DNA from: an uncultured Thomasclavelia sp.
GTDB taxonomy: Bacteria; Bacillota_I; Bacilli_A; Erysipelotrichales; Coprobacillaceae
Assembly: GCF_944324745.1 (NCBI RefSeq)
Contig: NZ_CALUXO010000018.1
Location: 28,939-92,938 of the forward strand
DNA length: 64,000 bases
Reading direction: 5' to 3'
A program made the position numbers and the translations under genes. Of the stretch, positions 8,788-16,616 are shown in pieces. Position 1 is the stretch's first letter. Each line of letters starts with the position of its first letter. The notes beneath the pieces were generated by a model. It was not told the origin of the DNA and searched no databases. It saw only the letters and a program-made list of their open reading frames with translations.

Positions 8788-8976
8788 ATGACTGAAAAAG
8801 AAAAAGAACAAGAATATAAAAGATTGTGTATTAAATTAGGTTTTATTCCGTCAGAATATGAGCCTGATACATCAAAAGGTGTTTTTGAAGACGGCAATAT
8901 GTATAATCCATTTAAAAAATTAACGTATGATGAATTAATGTTTTTATATGATAACGGTTATTTAGATAAAAAATAA
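8788..8976 (+). CDS. Small protein of 62 residues, unknown function
   Basis: ATG 8788 follows AAGGAAGTG. The product begins MTEKEKEQEYKRLCIKLGF and ends TYDELMFLYDNGYLDKK: charged, soluble and probably helical. It sits 32 nt after the preceding 62-codon gene, so the two may be cotranscribed. Both lie directly beside the integrase relic and could be element cargo. No family is recognised. Confidence 0.5.
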   Translation: MTEKEKEQEYKRLCIKLGFIPSEYEPDTSKGVFEDGNMYNPFKKLTYDELMFLYDNGYLDKK

Positions 8977-9024
8977 AACTCCGGTTATTCATAATTAAGC
9001 CACCAATAAAGGAGTGATAAGGTC

Positions 9025-9926
9025 ATGAGTATAGAAAATGACCTAGTAAGAAGAAAAAAGCCGTTATGTCTTTGAGATAAATTTTACCTATAAATGTTAA
9101 TGGTATTACCAGGCGGTATTGGAAATCAGGCTTTACTACTAAAAAAGAGGTTCAGGAGCACGAGACACTGATCAGGGCTGAGGTTAAGGAAAAAGGCACG
9201 ATGAAAAAAGATAGTCTCAAGATCCTTGATTGATGTCTATCAGTAATTTTTAGACTTTGGAGCAAGTCAGTACCAGGAAAATACTATAAAAAATATAGTT
9301 AATTATCACTATTTCAAAGTTGTACTTATCAAAATGCTTGATTATGCCTCGCTACAGGGCTACTTCAATATGGTATTGAGACAAATAAAAACATCAGGAA
9401 AGCACTAAATTGCATTATAAAATACACTTTTAAAGTTGGTTATATTAGTAACAATCGTAACTGTCACTGGTAAGGAAAATGCTGGAAACGTTGATAAAAT
9501 ACTTGATCAACAAGGTGTTTTGATTTTGGTAGATGCTCTTATAGATAAAAGCATTTTTGACCTGGATAATGATATTATTCATGCAGATAAAAAACTAATC
9601 TGCAAAGAATTAAAGAAAAAAGACTTTAAAATTTCCCATGAATGAAGTCCAAAAATCTAATTCCCCTACCTGGTATTCTTAAAGATATTATTAACGGTTT
9701 ATGGTCAATCCATCTAACAAGGCTATTTGCGACGTAGAGGGCTTTGTATGGGCATAGATTAGAATACTAGATATTTCTTTTAATTTCTTATATGCTAAGA
9801 CATACCTATGTTACAATGCTGGTAATTAATATTGTTGATTTAAAAACTGTGCAGGATTTAATGAGACATAGTAATATCAATACTACTATGAGCATTTACA
9901 CGCATATTAAAAAAAGCATTAATTAG
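9025..9926 (+). pseudogene. Decayed tyrosine recombinase (phage/ICE integrase)
   Basis: Fragments of an integrase follow one another across several frames. An arm-binding part reads RRYWKSGFTTKKEVQEHETL (about 9111-9170). A core-binding remnant reads MLDYASLQGYFN (about 9333-9370), then TVTGKENAGNVDKILDQ (about 9455-9515). The catalytic C-terminus reads MLRHTYVTMLV, then DLKTVQDLMRHSNINTTM, SIYTHIKK and a stop at 9924-9926; the Arg-His pair, second His and nucleophilic Tyr are still legible. Stop codons and frameshifts break every part and the first R-box region is lost, so no active enzyme is expected. The gene ends about 120 bp from the 3' end of tRNA-Arg(CCG), the classic integration target. 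Confidence 0.85.
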
Positions 9927-9969
9927 AGGTTAGTATTTTTGAAAAAAATGTGGTAAAAACATCAGATAA

Positions 9970-10008
9970 ACAAAAAGCCCTCAACTAGAATTGGCTCTAG
10001 AATGAGGG
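9970..10008 (-). terminator. Terminator of the tRNA-Arg(CCG) transcript
   Basis: CCCTCA (9978-9983) pairs with TGAGGG (10003-10008), with a second inner stem CTAGA/TCTAG. Read on the minus strand, a T-rich run (complement of 9971-9976) follows. Confidence 0.7.
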
Positions 10009-10044
10009 TTTCAAGCAATTTTATAAACTTTATAGATTTATATT

Positions 10045-10119
10045 TGGCATCCCTAGTAGGAATCGAACCTACAACTTAACCTCCGGAGGGTTACGTGATA
10101 TCCATTTCACTATAGGGAC
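10045..10119 (-). tRNA. tRNA-Arg (anticodon CCG)
   Basis: Read on the minus strand the sequence folds as a full cloverleaf. It has a 7-bp acceptor (first pair G-U), D-arm GTGA/TCAC, anticodon stem TAACC/GGTTA around loop CTCCGGA (anticodon CCG, codon CGG), and T-arm GTAGG/CCTAC around TTCGATT. CCA is encoded. Its 3' end faces the integrase relic. A TATACT box with an upstream TG (extended -10) lies about 20 nt before the 5' end. Confidence 0.95.
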
Positions 10120-10353
10120 ATTTCTTGATTAGTATAACATTTATTTTAATAAAAATAAATAACAACTGAATAATTTTTTTATTTTATCAAAGAAAAAAGT
10201 ATAAAGCTAAATGAAAAAAGGGTAGGCTAATTAAAAAAATCATGCTATGCTATTTTTAATAAAAAAGTTAATAAAAATGAATGGATTTTGTTGCTTCAAT
10301 CGTATTATTAGTGAAAAGAGTTAGATTTACTAAATAATCGAGGAGGGATTTTG

Positions 10354-10728
10354 ATGAAAAAAATTATTATTAGTTTATTAACTGGAATTGGATTGTTAGG
10401 ATTTGGAGCCAATGTGATCATGGCTGATGCACCAGCTAACAGTAGTACTAATCAAGGAGGTACTGCTACGGTAACTGAAATTACTGGTACTAATTGCAAT
10501 CATGTTGATAGTGATGGAGATGGTATTTGTGATTATTGCCAGGCAAATTGTGGAAACAGTCAGGAAAATTATCAATGTAAGCATCATGATGAAAATGGTG
10601 ATGGTATTTGTGATAATTGTAATGAAAGTTGTCCTCACTATGGCAATACTGGCACTACTACTAGTTCAACTAGCTATGGTCATCATGAAAATGGACATAA
10701 TGCAAGACACCATGGTAATCATCATTAA
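10354..10728 (+). CDS. Exported Cys/His-rich repeat protein
   Basis: A 124-residue protein with a cleavable-looking signal peptide (MKKIIISLLTGIGLLGFG, cut probably after VIMADA). The mature part holds two repeats of about 17 residues, HVDSDGDGICDYCQANC and HHDENGDGICDNCNESC, each combining a DxDGDG calcium-loop-like core with CxxC and a third Cys. It ends in a tail of at least eight His (HHENGHNARHHGNHH). Metal binding or disulfide formation outside the membrane is inferred. ATG 10354 follows GAGGAGGG. It is the first gene of an apparent operon with an ECF sigma factor and an anti-sigma factor. Confidence 0.8.
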   Translation: MKKIIISLLTGIGLLGFGANVIMADAPANSSTNQGGTATVTEITGTNCNHVDSDGDGICDYCQANCGNSQENYQCKHHDENGDGICDNCNESCPHYGNTGTTTSSTSYGHHENGHNARHHGNHH

Positions 10729-10742
10729 TAAAGGCTAGTTTA

Positions 10743-11225
10743 ATGCGTAGTGAACATGAATTGAATCGGGTTATTGATCAATACGGTGATACTGTTAGAC
10801 GAATTTGTCTGCTTTATTTAAAAAATGAAGCTGATAGTGAAGATATTTTTCAAACAGTTTTTTTGAAGTATGTTACTAGTACCACTAAATTCGATAGTTC
10901 GGAACATGAAAAAGCCTGGATTATTCGGGTTACTATCAATAACTGCAAGGATTTACTTAAAAAGTTTTTTCGTCGAAAAACAGTGTCACTTGATGATTTG
11001 ATTGAAAAACCCAGATCTTTAAGTGATGATCATCGTGAAGTGATTGAAGCGGTGTTGTCGTTACCGCAAAAGTATCGAGATGTTATCTATTTACACTATT
11101 ATGAAGGTTATACAGCACCAGAAATTAGTCAAATTCTTGGTAAAAATGTTAACACTGTTTATACACTCCTGACTCGTTCCAAGAAAATGCTGCGAGAACA
11201 ATTAGGGGGTGATTATGATGGATAA
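10743..11225 (+). CDS. ECF-type sigma-70 family RNA polymerase sigma factor
   Basis: 160 residues with only regions 2 and 4. Region 2 covers about 8-75 (YGDTVRRICLLYLKNEADSEDIFQTVF, quoted here as an extent ending in the conserved D-x-E-D-x-x-Q motif). Region 4 covers about 100-155: LPQKYRDVIYLHYYEGYT followed by the helix-turn-helix APEISQILGKNVNTVYTLL. It starts 14 nt after the exported Cys/His protein and overlaps the anti-sigma gene, the usual arrangement of a sigma factor with its membrane inhibitor. It probably drives its own operon, but I found no confident ECF promoter upstream of 10354. Confidence 0.9.
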   Translation: MRSEHELNRVIDQYGDTVRRICLLYLKNEADSEDIFQTVFLKYVTSTTKFDSSEHEKAWIIRVTINNCKDLLKKFFRRKTVSLDDLIEKPRSLSDDHREVIEAVLSLPQKYRDVIYLHYYEGYTAPEISQILGKNVNTVYTLLTRSKKMLREQLGGDYDG

Positions 11226-11949
11226 AAAGATCCAAGAAGCTTTTGACCAGATTCAAGTTGAAGATCGTTTAAAAGATAAAACTAAAGCTTATATAGTAAA
11301 ACAAACCAAGAATTATACTAAAAGTAAACAATTTCATTTTTATCGTTTAATTCCATTAGCAGTATCTTTGATATTACTGATAATTGGTGGGTATTGGTTA
11401 TATTTTGTTCCAACAGTAGCTATCAGTGTTGATATTAATCCGTCAATTGAACTAGGTATTAATCGTTTTAATCAGGTTGTTTCTGTTGATAGTTATAATG
11501 ATGATGGTAAGTCATTATTAGAATCATTGGATCTTAAATATCGAGATTATCAAGATGCGATTGATTCAATAATCAATAATGATCAGGTCATTGCTTATTT
11601 ATCTAATGATGAAGTGATGACAATTTGTGTTATAGGTGATGAAAATAACCAGTCTAATCAAATTTTATCGAATCTTGAAACAGTTACTAATGATCAAAGT
11701 AATACTTATTGTTATCATACTAATCATCATGAGGTTAATGATGCTCATGAATTGGGATTGTCGTATGGTAAATACCATGCATATTTAAAACTTCAGGAGT
11801 TGGATCCTAGTATTACGATTGATGATGTTCAAAATATGTCAATGAAAGAAATTCATCATTTGATTGAATCACTTACATCAAGTAATGGAAGTGCTGAAAG
11901 TGGCGAAAGTAGTGAACATGGTCACCATCATGGTCAACACCATGAATAA
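11218..11949 (+). CDS. RsgI-like membrane anti-sigma factor with His-rich tail
   Basis: About 244 residues. A cytoplasmic N-terminus of roughly 40 residues (the presumed sigma-binding part) is followed by one membrane helix (LIPLAVSLILLIIGGYWLYF, about 43-62). The extracytoplasmic domain starts VAISVDINPSIELGINRF, the hallmark of the RsgI middle domain. The last 20 residues are Ser/Glu/His-rich and end HGHHHGQHHE. ATG 11218 has the best spacing from AGGGGGTG; ATG 11215 is possible. It overlaps the sigma gene by 8 nt. The His tails on both this sensor and the first operon product suggest both meet the same metal outside the cell; that is inference. Confidence 0.8.
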   Translation: MDKKIQEAFDQIQVEDRLKDKTKAYIVKQTKNYTKSKQFHFYRLIPLAVSLILLIIGGYWLYFVPTVAISVDINPSIELGINRFNQVVSVDSYNDDGKSLLESLDLKYRDYQDAIDSIINNDQVIAYLSNDEVMTICVIGDENNQSNQILSNLETVTNDQSNTYCYHTNHHEVNDAHELGLSYGKYHAYLKLQELDPSITIDDVQNMSMKEIHHLIESLTSSNGSAESGESSEHGHHHGQHHE

Positions 11950-12492
11950 AAGGATTTTAACTAAAATCCTTTTTTGTAACATAATAAATCGATATTGACT
12001 AAAAAAATAAAAAATCCAGCAATATTTAATCAATGATGTATCAATGATCTTTAAATAACCGGCTCCAATGATCATATCACAAATCAGTAATAGTAAAAGA
12101 GAAATAAAAAGATGATCTTTATTTTTATAAGCAAAAAATAAATTTAGAAGACTGTAGGAAAGATAAATAAGCGCTAGAGCTATCAGTGGATCAACTATTA
12201 AAAGAATACATAAAATAAAAGGAAAATATTGCTGGTAGTTTAATAGTTTTGAATATTGAATCTGAACCAAAATAAAAAAGAAAATACCAATAGTGTAGTG
12301 ATGAGTAAATAATAATAGATAATCACCAATTAACATGTAAAAAAATGTTTTTATCATCTGAATATTTTTGATAGTGTAAAAACTATAGATTAAATGAACG
12401 ATCGTTGTCAGCAGTTTAATGCTGTTGCTATCTTTATTGAGAAAATCGAAAATGATAAAGATAATAAAAAGAATGAAATTTAAAACGAGCAT
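11878..12492 (-). CDS. Polytopic membrane protein, weakly YhhN-like
   Basis: A 204-residue, very hydrophobic protein with seven or more helices. The segment LIGDYLLLFTHHYTIGIFFF recalls the GD-xLL...G-x-x-F motif of the YhhN/TMEM86 lysoplasmalogenase family; the match is only suggestive. GGTGG stands 5 nt before the ATG. Its last 24 codons run antisense to the 3' end of the anti-sigma gene and it reads through a terminator hairpin, so the C-terminus (rich in Met, Thr and Phe) may be translated from only part of the transcripts. Confidence 0.6.
   Translation of the reverse strand: MLVLNFILFIIFIIFDFLNKDSNSIKLLTTIVHLIYSFYTIKNIQMIKTFFYMLIGDYLLLFTHHYTIGIFFFILVQIQYSKLLNYQQYFPFILCILLIVDPLIALALIYLSYSLLNLFFAYKNKDHLFISLLLLLICDMIIGAGYLKIIDTSLIKYCWIFYFFSQYRFIMLQKRILVKILLFMVLTMMVTMFTTFATFSTSIT
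11950..11977. terminator. Terminator, symmetrical, inside the convergent overlap
   Basis: AAGGATTTT pairs with AAAATCCTT around a short loop, and six Ts follow on the plus strand. On the minus strand it lies within the coding sequence of the membrane protein gene. Confidence 0.75.
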
Positions 12493-12594
12493 TTAACCAC
12501 CATTATTAGTTTGAGTTTTTTAGTAAGATATAATCAAAAAGAGTGTAGTAAATTAGGATAATTTGATAGAATATAGATAACTGGGGGAAAAGTA

Positions 12595-13458
12595 ATGAAA
12601 CATATTTTTATCATCAATCCTAATAATCAAAGTAAAATAGAAAATATAATCGTAAAAGTGATGCAAGGATATCAATATGAAATCAAGTATACGCAATATC
12701 CACGACATGCTACTAAAATAGCTTCTAATTATTATTCATGTCATTATCGCATTTATGCAGTTGGTGGCGATGGCTTGATTCATGAAATTGTTCAGGGACT
12801 AGCTGGCAGTGATAATGAGTTAGTGGTAATTCCCATGGGTACAGGCAATGATTTTATTCGTACGATTGCCAATAGCCATGATCCACAATTGTTATTAGAA
12901 CAATCATTGAAGCTAAAAGCTCAGCCGATTGATTTGATACAAGCTAATGATATTTATTGTATCAACGTTCTTTGTTGTGCTTTTGATAGTGATATTGCCA
13001 ATAATGTCCATAATTATAAACAAATCAGGCTGTTACCACGTTCTTTACAGTATGTCAACGTTTTATTACATCGGGTTTTTAAATATCATCTTTCTTTGAC
13101 TAAAGTTAGTTTAAATGGGGAAAAATTATATGAGAACAAGCTGTTGTTAGGAGCGCTTTGTAATGGACAATATTTTGGTGGTGGCTTTAAAATTGGTAAA
13201 TATGCTAATGTTCAAAATGGTCTAATTGACATTAATCTTGTACCTAAATTACCAGGTTATAAAATTTCTTATTATCTTTCATTGCTACTAACTGAAAGAC
13301 TTGAAAAAGGAAAATTGTATTATCATAATCAATTAGAAAGGGTTACGCTTGAAAGCTGGCAGGAAGTTAATATCGATGGTGAAGTTTATCCTCCAGGCAC
13401 TTATCAATTGAGAATTGTTAAAAATCAGTTAAAAGTTGTCTTATTTACTAAAAATTAA
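12595..13458 (+). CDS. Diacylglycerol/lipid kinase family protein
   Basis: 287 residues of the DAGK catalytic family (DgkB/YegS-like). The ATP-binding region has YAVGGDGLIHEIVQGL (about 57-72) and the second glycine motif PMGTGNDFIRT (about 81-91). GALCNGQYFGGGFKIGKYA and the C-terminal VNIDGEVYPPG complete the fold. The first motif reads GGDGL rather than GGDGT. Likely phosphorylates diacylglycerol or a related lipid at the membrane; the substrate is not resolvable. RBS GGGGGAAA precedes the ATG. Confidence 0.88.
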   Translation: MKHIFIINPNNQSKIENIIVKVMQGYQYEIKYTQYPRHATKIASNYYSCHYRIYAVGGDGLIHEIVQGLAGSDNELVVIPMGTGNDFIRTIANSHDPQLLLEQSLKLKAQPIDLIQANDIYCINVLCCAFDSDIANNVHNYKQIRLLPRSLQYVNVLLHRVFKYHLSLTKVSLNGEKLYENKLLLGALCNGQYFGGGFKIGKYANVQNGLIDINLVPKLPGYKISYYLSLLLTERLEKGKLYYHNQLERVTLESWQEVNIDGEVYPPGTYQLRIVKNQLKVVLFTKN

Positions 13459-13487
13459 TTGACTTTCGTAACTTTTTGGATTATTAT
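13459..13487 (+). promoter_or_regulatory. Sigma-A promoter of the riboswitch-controlled ATPase
   Basis: TTGACT (13459-13464) and TATTAT (13482-13487) with 17 bp between them. Transcription would start at about 13494, at the 5' edge of the riboswitch. Confidence 0.7.
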
Positions 13488-13492
13488 TACTG

Positions 13493-13620
13493 CTATAAAA
13501 GGGAGTAGCTGACACAATAGTGTTTACGATTTCGTCAATACGATGATTTATCATCCGGAACGTGATTAAACAGCGAGACTTTTATTGCAAAAATCGATGC
13601 AATAAAAGTGCTCGCTTTTA
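13493..13620 (+). promoter_or_regulatory. yybP-ykoY (manganese) riboswitch with terminator
   Basis: The leader has the conserved yybP-ykoY elements in order: AAAAGGGAGTAGCTG (13497-13511), GTCAATACG (about 13534-13542), CATCCGGAACG (about 13552-13562) and the 3' strand CAGCGAGACTTTT (13571-13583), which closes P1 with the AAAAG at the 5' side. The same 3' strand is the left arm of an 18-bp terminator stem (13572-13589 with 13598-13616, one bulge) followed by TTTTA. Ligand-bound P1 would therefore block the terminator. Known members sense Mn2+ and switch on Mn efflux or P-type ATPases, as expected from the next gene. Confidence 0.88.
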
Positions 13621-13645
13621 TTGTGGAAAAAGAGGAGAAATGAAA

Positions 13646-16252
13646 ATGAAGGCTTATTACAACGAGAGCAAAACGGAAGTTAGAAAACGTGTTAATGGGT
13701 CGTTAAAACCATTGACAGACCAGCAAGTTAAGGCTAATCAAGAAAAGTACGGGTTAAATGAGCTGGTAGAAGCAAAAAAGAAAAGCTTATTCAAAGTTTT
13801 TCTAGAACAGTATCAAGATTTTTTAGTTATTATTTTAATTATCGCGGCGATTATTTCGGGGTTTTTAGGTGACTTTGAAAGTACGATCGTAATTTTAATC
13901 GTTATTACGATCAACGCCATTTTAGGAACTGTTCAAACAGTTAAAGCGGAACAGTCATTAAACAGTTTAAAAGAATTATCTTCACCAAACGCTAAAGTTT
14001 TAAGAAATGGACAAATCATTGAGATTCCTAGTAAGGAAGTAACTATTGGTGATGAAGTTCATCTAGAAGCTGGTGATTTTATTCCAGCAGACGGTCGTAT
14101 TTTAGAAAATGCTAGTATGAAAGTTGACGAAAGTGCTTTAACTGGTGAAAGTGTGGCGGTTGAAAAAGACACTGATGTAATTGAAGGAGAAGTTCCATTA
14201 GGTGATCGAACTAACATGGTTTATTCTGGAAGTTTTGTTACTTATGGACGGGGTACTTTTTTAGTAACTGCTATTGGTATGGATACTGAAGTTGGTAAAA
14301 TTGCGCAATTATTAAAATCAACTTCTGAAAAGAAAACACCATTACAAGTTAACTTAGATAATTTTGGTAAAAAATTATCAATTATCATTATCATTTTCTG
14401 TGCTATTTTATTTGGAATTAATATTCTTCAAGGTGGTAATCCTGGAGATGCCTTTATGTTTGCAGTTGCTTTAGCTGTAGCTGCCATTCCGGAAGCATTA
14501 AGTTCAATTGTTACGATCGTGTTATCATTTGGAACCCAAAAGATGGCTCGTGAAGGGGCAATTATTCGTAAATTACAGGCTGTTGAAGGTTTAGGTAGTG
14601 TTTCTATTATTTGTTCTGATAAAACTGGTACCTTAACTCAAAATAAAATGACAGTTGAAGACTACTATGTCGAAGGTCAAAGAATTCCAGCTGATCAAAT
14701 TGATCCAAATATTCCGTTCCATAAAGACTTAATACGTTTAAGTATTTTATGTAATGACTCATCTAATGTAGATGGAAAAGAAATTGGTGATCCAACTGAG
14801 ACAGCGTTAATTAATTTAAGTCAAAAATTAGGTGTTCCAGCCAGTAGAGTTCGTGGTGTTTATCCACGTTTAAGCGAATTACCATTTGATAGTGATCGTA
14901 AAATGATGTCAACTTTACATCAATTAAAAGATGGTTATACTATGATCACTAAAGGTGCGGTTGATGCTTTAATTGATCGTGTAAAATATATTCGTAAAAA
15001 TAATCAAGATGTTGCTATCACGGATCAAGATAAAGAAGATATCTTGAAAATGAACTTGGAGTTTTCTCAAGGAGGACTTCGGGTCTTAGCGTTTACTTAT
15101 CGTCGTTTTGATGAAGAAAAAAACTTAGATTATGATGATGAAAATGATTTAACTTTCTTAGGGTTGATTTCAATGATGGATCCACCTCGTGAAGAAAGTG
15201 CTGCTGCGGTTGCTGAAAGTAAAATGGCTGGTATTACACCAATCATGATTACTGGAGATCATAAAATTACAGCTGCTGCTATTGCTAAAAGAATTGGTAT
15301 TTTAACTGATATGTCACAAGCTGTCGAAGGTAGTGCTATTGATAATTTAAGTGATGAAGAATTACAAAAATTTGTGGAAGATAAACGCGTTTATGCTCGT
15401 GTTTCTCCAGAACATAAAATTAGAATCGTTCGTGCCTGGCAAGATAAAGGTAATATCGTTGCCATGACAGGGGATGGTGTTAATGACGCCCCAGCTTTAA
15501 AACAGGCTGATATCGGAGTAGCTATGGGAATTACTGGTAGTGAAGTTTCAAAAGATGCTGCTGCCATGGTTTTAACTGATGATAACTTTGCTACAATCAT
15601 TAAAGCAGTTGAAAATGGTCGTAATATTTATGCCCATATCAAAGATGCAATTCAGTTCTTATTATCTGGTAACTTTGGAGCAATTCTAGTTGTTTTATAT
15701 GCTTCACTTTGTGCTTTACCAGTTCCATTTGAACCAGTGCATTTATTGTTTATCAACTTATTGACTGACAGTTTACCTGCAATTGCTTTAGGTTTAGAGC
15801 CACATAGCAGCGCTGTTATGAAAGAAAAACCTCGTCCAATGAATGAGTCAATTCTAACAAAATCATTCTTAACTAGTATTGGATTGGAAGGTTTGGTTAT
15901 TTCAATCATGACAATGATTGGCTTTATGATTGGTTACCAGGAAAATGCTGTTTTAGCTAGTACAATGGCTTTTGGTACTTTATGTTTATCAAGATTAGTT
16001 CATGGATATAACTGTAAATCAAAAACACCAGTATTGTTCAAAAAAGGTTTCTTTAATAATATCTATTTACAAGGGGCTTTCTTAATTGGCTTCATATTAA
16101 TCACAAGTGTTTTAGTTATTCCATTCTTTGATACAATGTTTAAAGTACAAACTTTATCATTACAACAATTTGTGCTTGTATTTGGTTTAGCTTTAGCTAA
16201 CTTACCAATTATTCAAATTCTTAAATGGATTAGAAGTCGTTTTAGTAAATAA
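13646..16252 (+). CDS. P-type cation ATPase (Ca2+/Mn2+ type, P2A)
   Basis: 868 residues from ATG 13646, which stands 8 nt after GAGGAG; the frame is open further upstream, but only across the riboswitch. In order: cation ATPase N-terminal domain (about 15-70); helices 1-2; actuator domain with LTGESVAVEKD; helices 3-4 with VAAIPEALSSIVTIV (ion-site Glu); phosphorylation site CSDKTGTLTQNKM; ATP-binding domain with MITKGAVD; hinge MTGDGVNDAPALKQAD; and C-terminal helices with NLLTDSLPAIALGLE. This is the SERCA-like PMR1/LMCA1 type. The manganese riboswitch in front suggests it exports Mn2+, with Ca2+ as the alternative ion. Confidence 0.93.
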   Translation: MKAYYNESKTEVRKRVNGSLKPLTDQQVKANQEKYGLNELVEAKKKSLFKVFLEQYQDFLVIILIIAAIISGFLGDFESTIVILIVITINAILGTVQTVKAEQSLNSLKELSSPNAKVLRNGQIIEIPSKEVTIGDEVHLEAGDFIPADGRILENASMKVDESALTGESVAVEKDTDVIEGEVPLGDRTNMVYSGSFVTYGRGTFLVTAIGMDTEVGKIAQLLKSTSEKKTPLQVNLDNFGKKLSIIIIIFCAILFGINILQGGNPGDAFMFAVALAVAAIPEALSSIVTIVLSFGTQKMAREGAIIRKLQAVEGLGSVSIICSDKTGTLTQNKMTVEDYYVEGQRIPADQIDPNIPFHKDLIRLSILCNDSSNVDGKEIGDPTETALINLSQKLGVPASRVRGVYPRLSELPFDSDRKMMSTLHQLKDGYTMITKGAVDALIDRVKYIRKNNQDVAITDQDKEDILKMNLEFSQGGLRVLAFTYRRFDEEKNLDYDDENDLTFLGLISMMDPPREESAAAVAESKMAGITPIMITGDHKITAAAIAKRIGILTDMSQAVEGSAIDNLSDEELQKFVEDKRVYARVSPEHKIRIVRAWQDKGNIVAMTGDGVNDAPALKQADIGVAMGITGSEVSKDAAAMVLTDDNFATIIKAVENGRNIYAHIKDAIQFLLSGNFGAILVVLYASLCALPVPFEPVHLLFINLLTDSLPAIALGLEPHSSAVMKEKPRPMNESILTKSFLTSIGLEGLVISIMTMIGFMIGYQENAVLASTMAFGTLCLSRLVHGYNCKSKTPVLFKKGFFNNIYLQGAFLIGFILITSVLVIPFFDTMFKVQTLSLQQFVLVFGLALANLPIIQILKWIRSRFSK

Positions 16253-16285
16253 GGAAAGATTTTAAAAGTCTTTCCTTTTTATTTT
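16253..16285 (+). terminator. Intrinsic terminator of the ATPase gene
   Basis: GGAAAGA (16253-16259) pairs with TCTTTCC (16269-16275), then TTTTTATTTT. Confidence 0.85.
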
Positions 16286-16318
16286 GAATTGATGGTTGCC
16301 GGCAATCTATTTATCAAT

Positions 16319-16347
16319 TTGTAAGGAATGAGGATTTTTGGTATACT
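16319..16347 (+). promoter_or_regulatory. Candidate sigma-A promoter for a non-coding RNA
   Basis: TTGTAA (16319-16324) and TATACT (16342-16347) are 17 bp apart. Predicted start is about 16354. Confidence 0.5.
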
Positions 16348-16353
16348 AATATT

Positions 16354-16546
16354 GCATATAGTTTTATCAAATTATATGCATATATGTAAAGACAGAAAAA
16401 GCTAAATATTGTGATTGATTTTTTGGATAATATATAAAAGACTGACTGACCATATTAACTGACTATGTATTTCATAAAAAATCTTTCCGATAATTATTTA
16501 TACACGAACATAACATTAATATTTGGCTAAGTTTTCTGTCTTTTTC
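16354..16546 (+). ncRNA. Candidate long-hairpin non-coding RNA (6S-like layout?)
   Basis: This gene-free stretch (16286-16616) is not featureless. A promoter is followed by a small hairpin (GCATATA 16355-16361 with TATATGC 16373-16379). A long-range stem then pairs AAAGACAGAAAA (16388-16399) with TTTTCTGTCTTT (16532-16543), continued after an internal loop by AAATATT (16404-16410) with AATATTT (16518-16524). The interior can form GATTTTTT/AAAAAATC (about 16408-16416 and 16477-16485). The 3' arm ends in a T-run. The layout, a rod closed by its own ends with weakly paired middle and about 160-190 nt long, resembles 6S RNA, but no conserved sequence proves it. A structured Fic leader is the alternative. 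Confidence 0.4.
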
Positions 16547-16616
16547 TTTAAATATTAAATAATTAACGGATATATATGTAAAATCATTTTATTCATAATG
16601 AAAAGAGGAATTAAAT

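Noticed and set aside
10396..10738. Alternative frames across the Cys/His repeat gene on both strands
   Set aside because: They are Ile/Met-rich shadows of the Asp/Gly/Cys/His codons; the signal-peptide frame has the RBS.
13562..13645. N-terminal extension of the P-type ATPase
   Set aside because: The extra 28 codons are the riboswitch 3' strand and terminator; a proper RBS serves ATG 13646.
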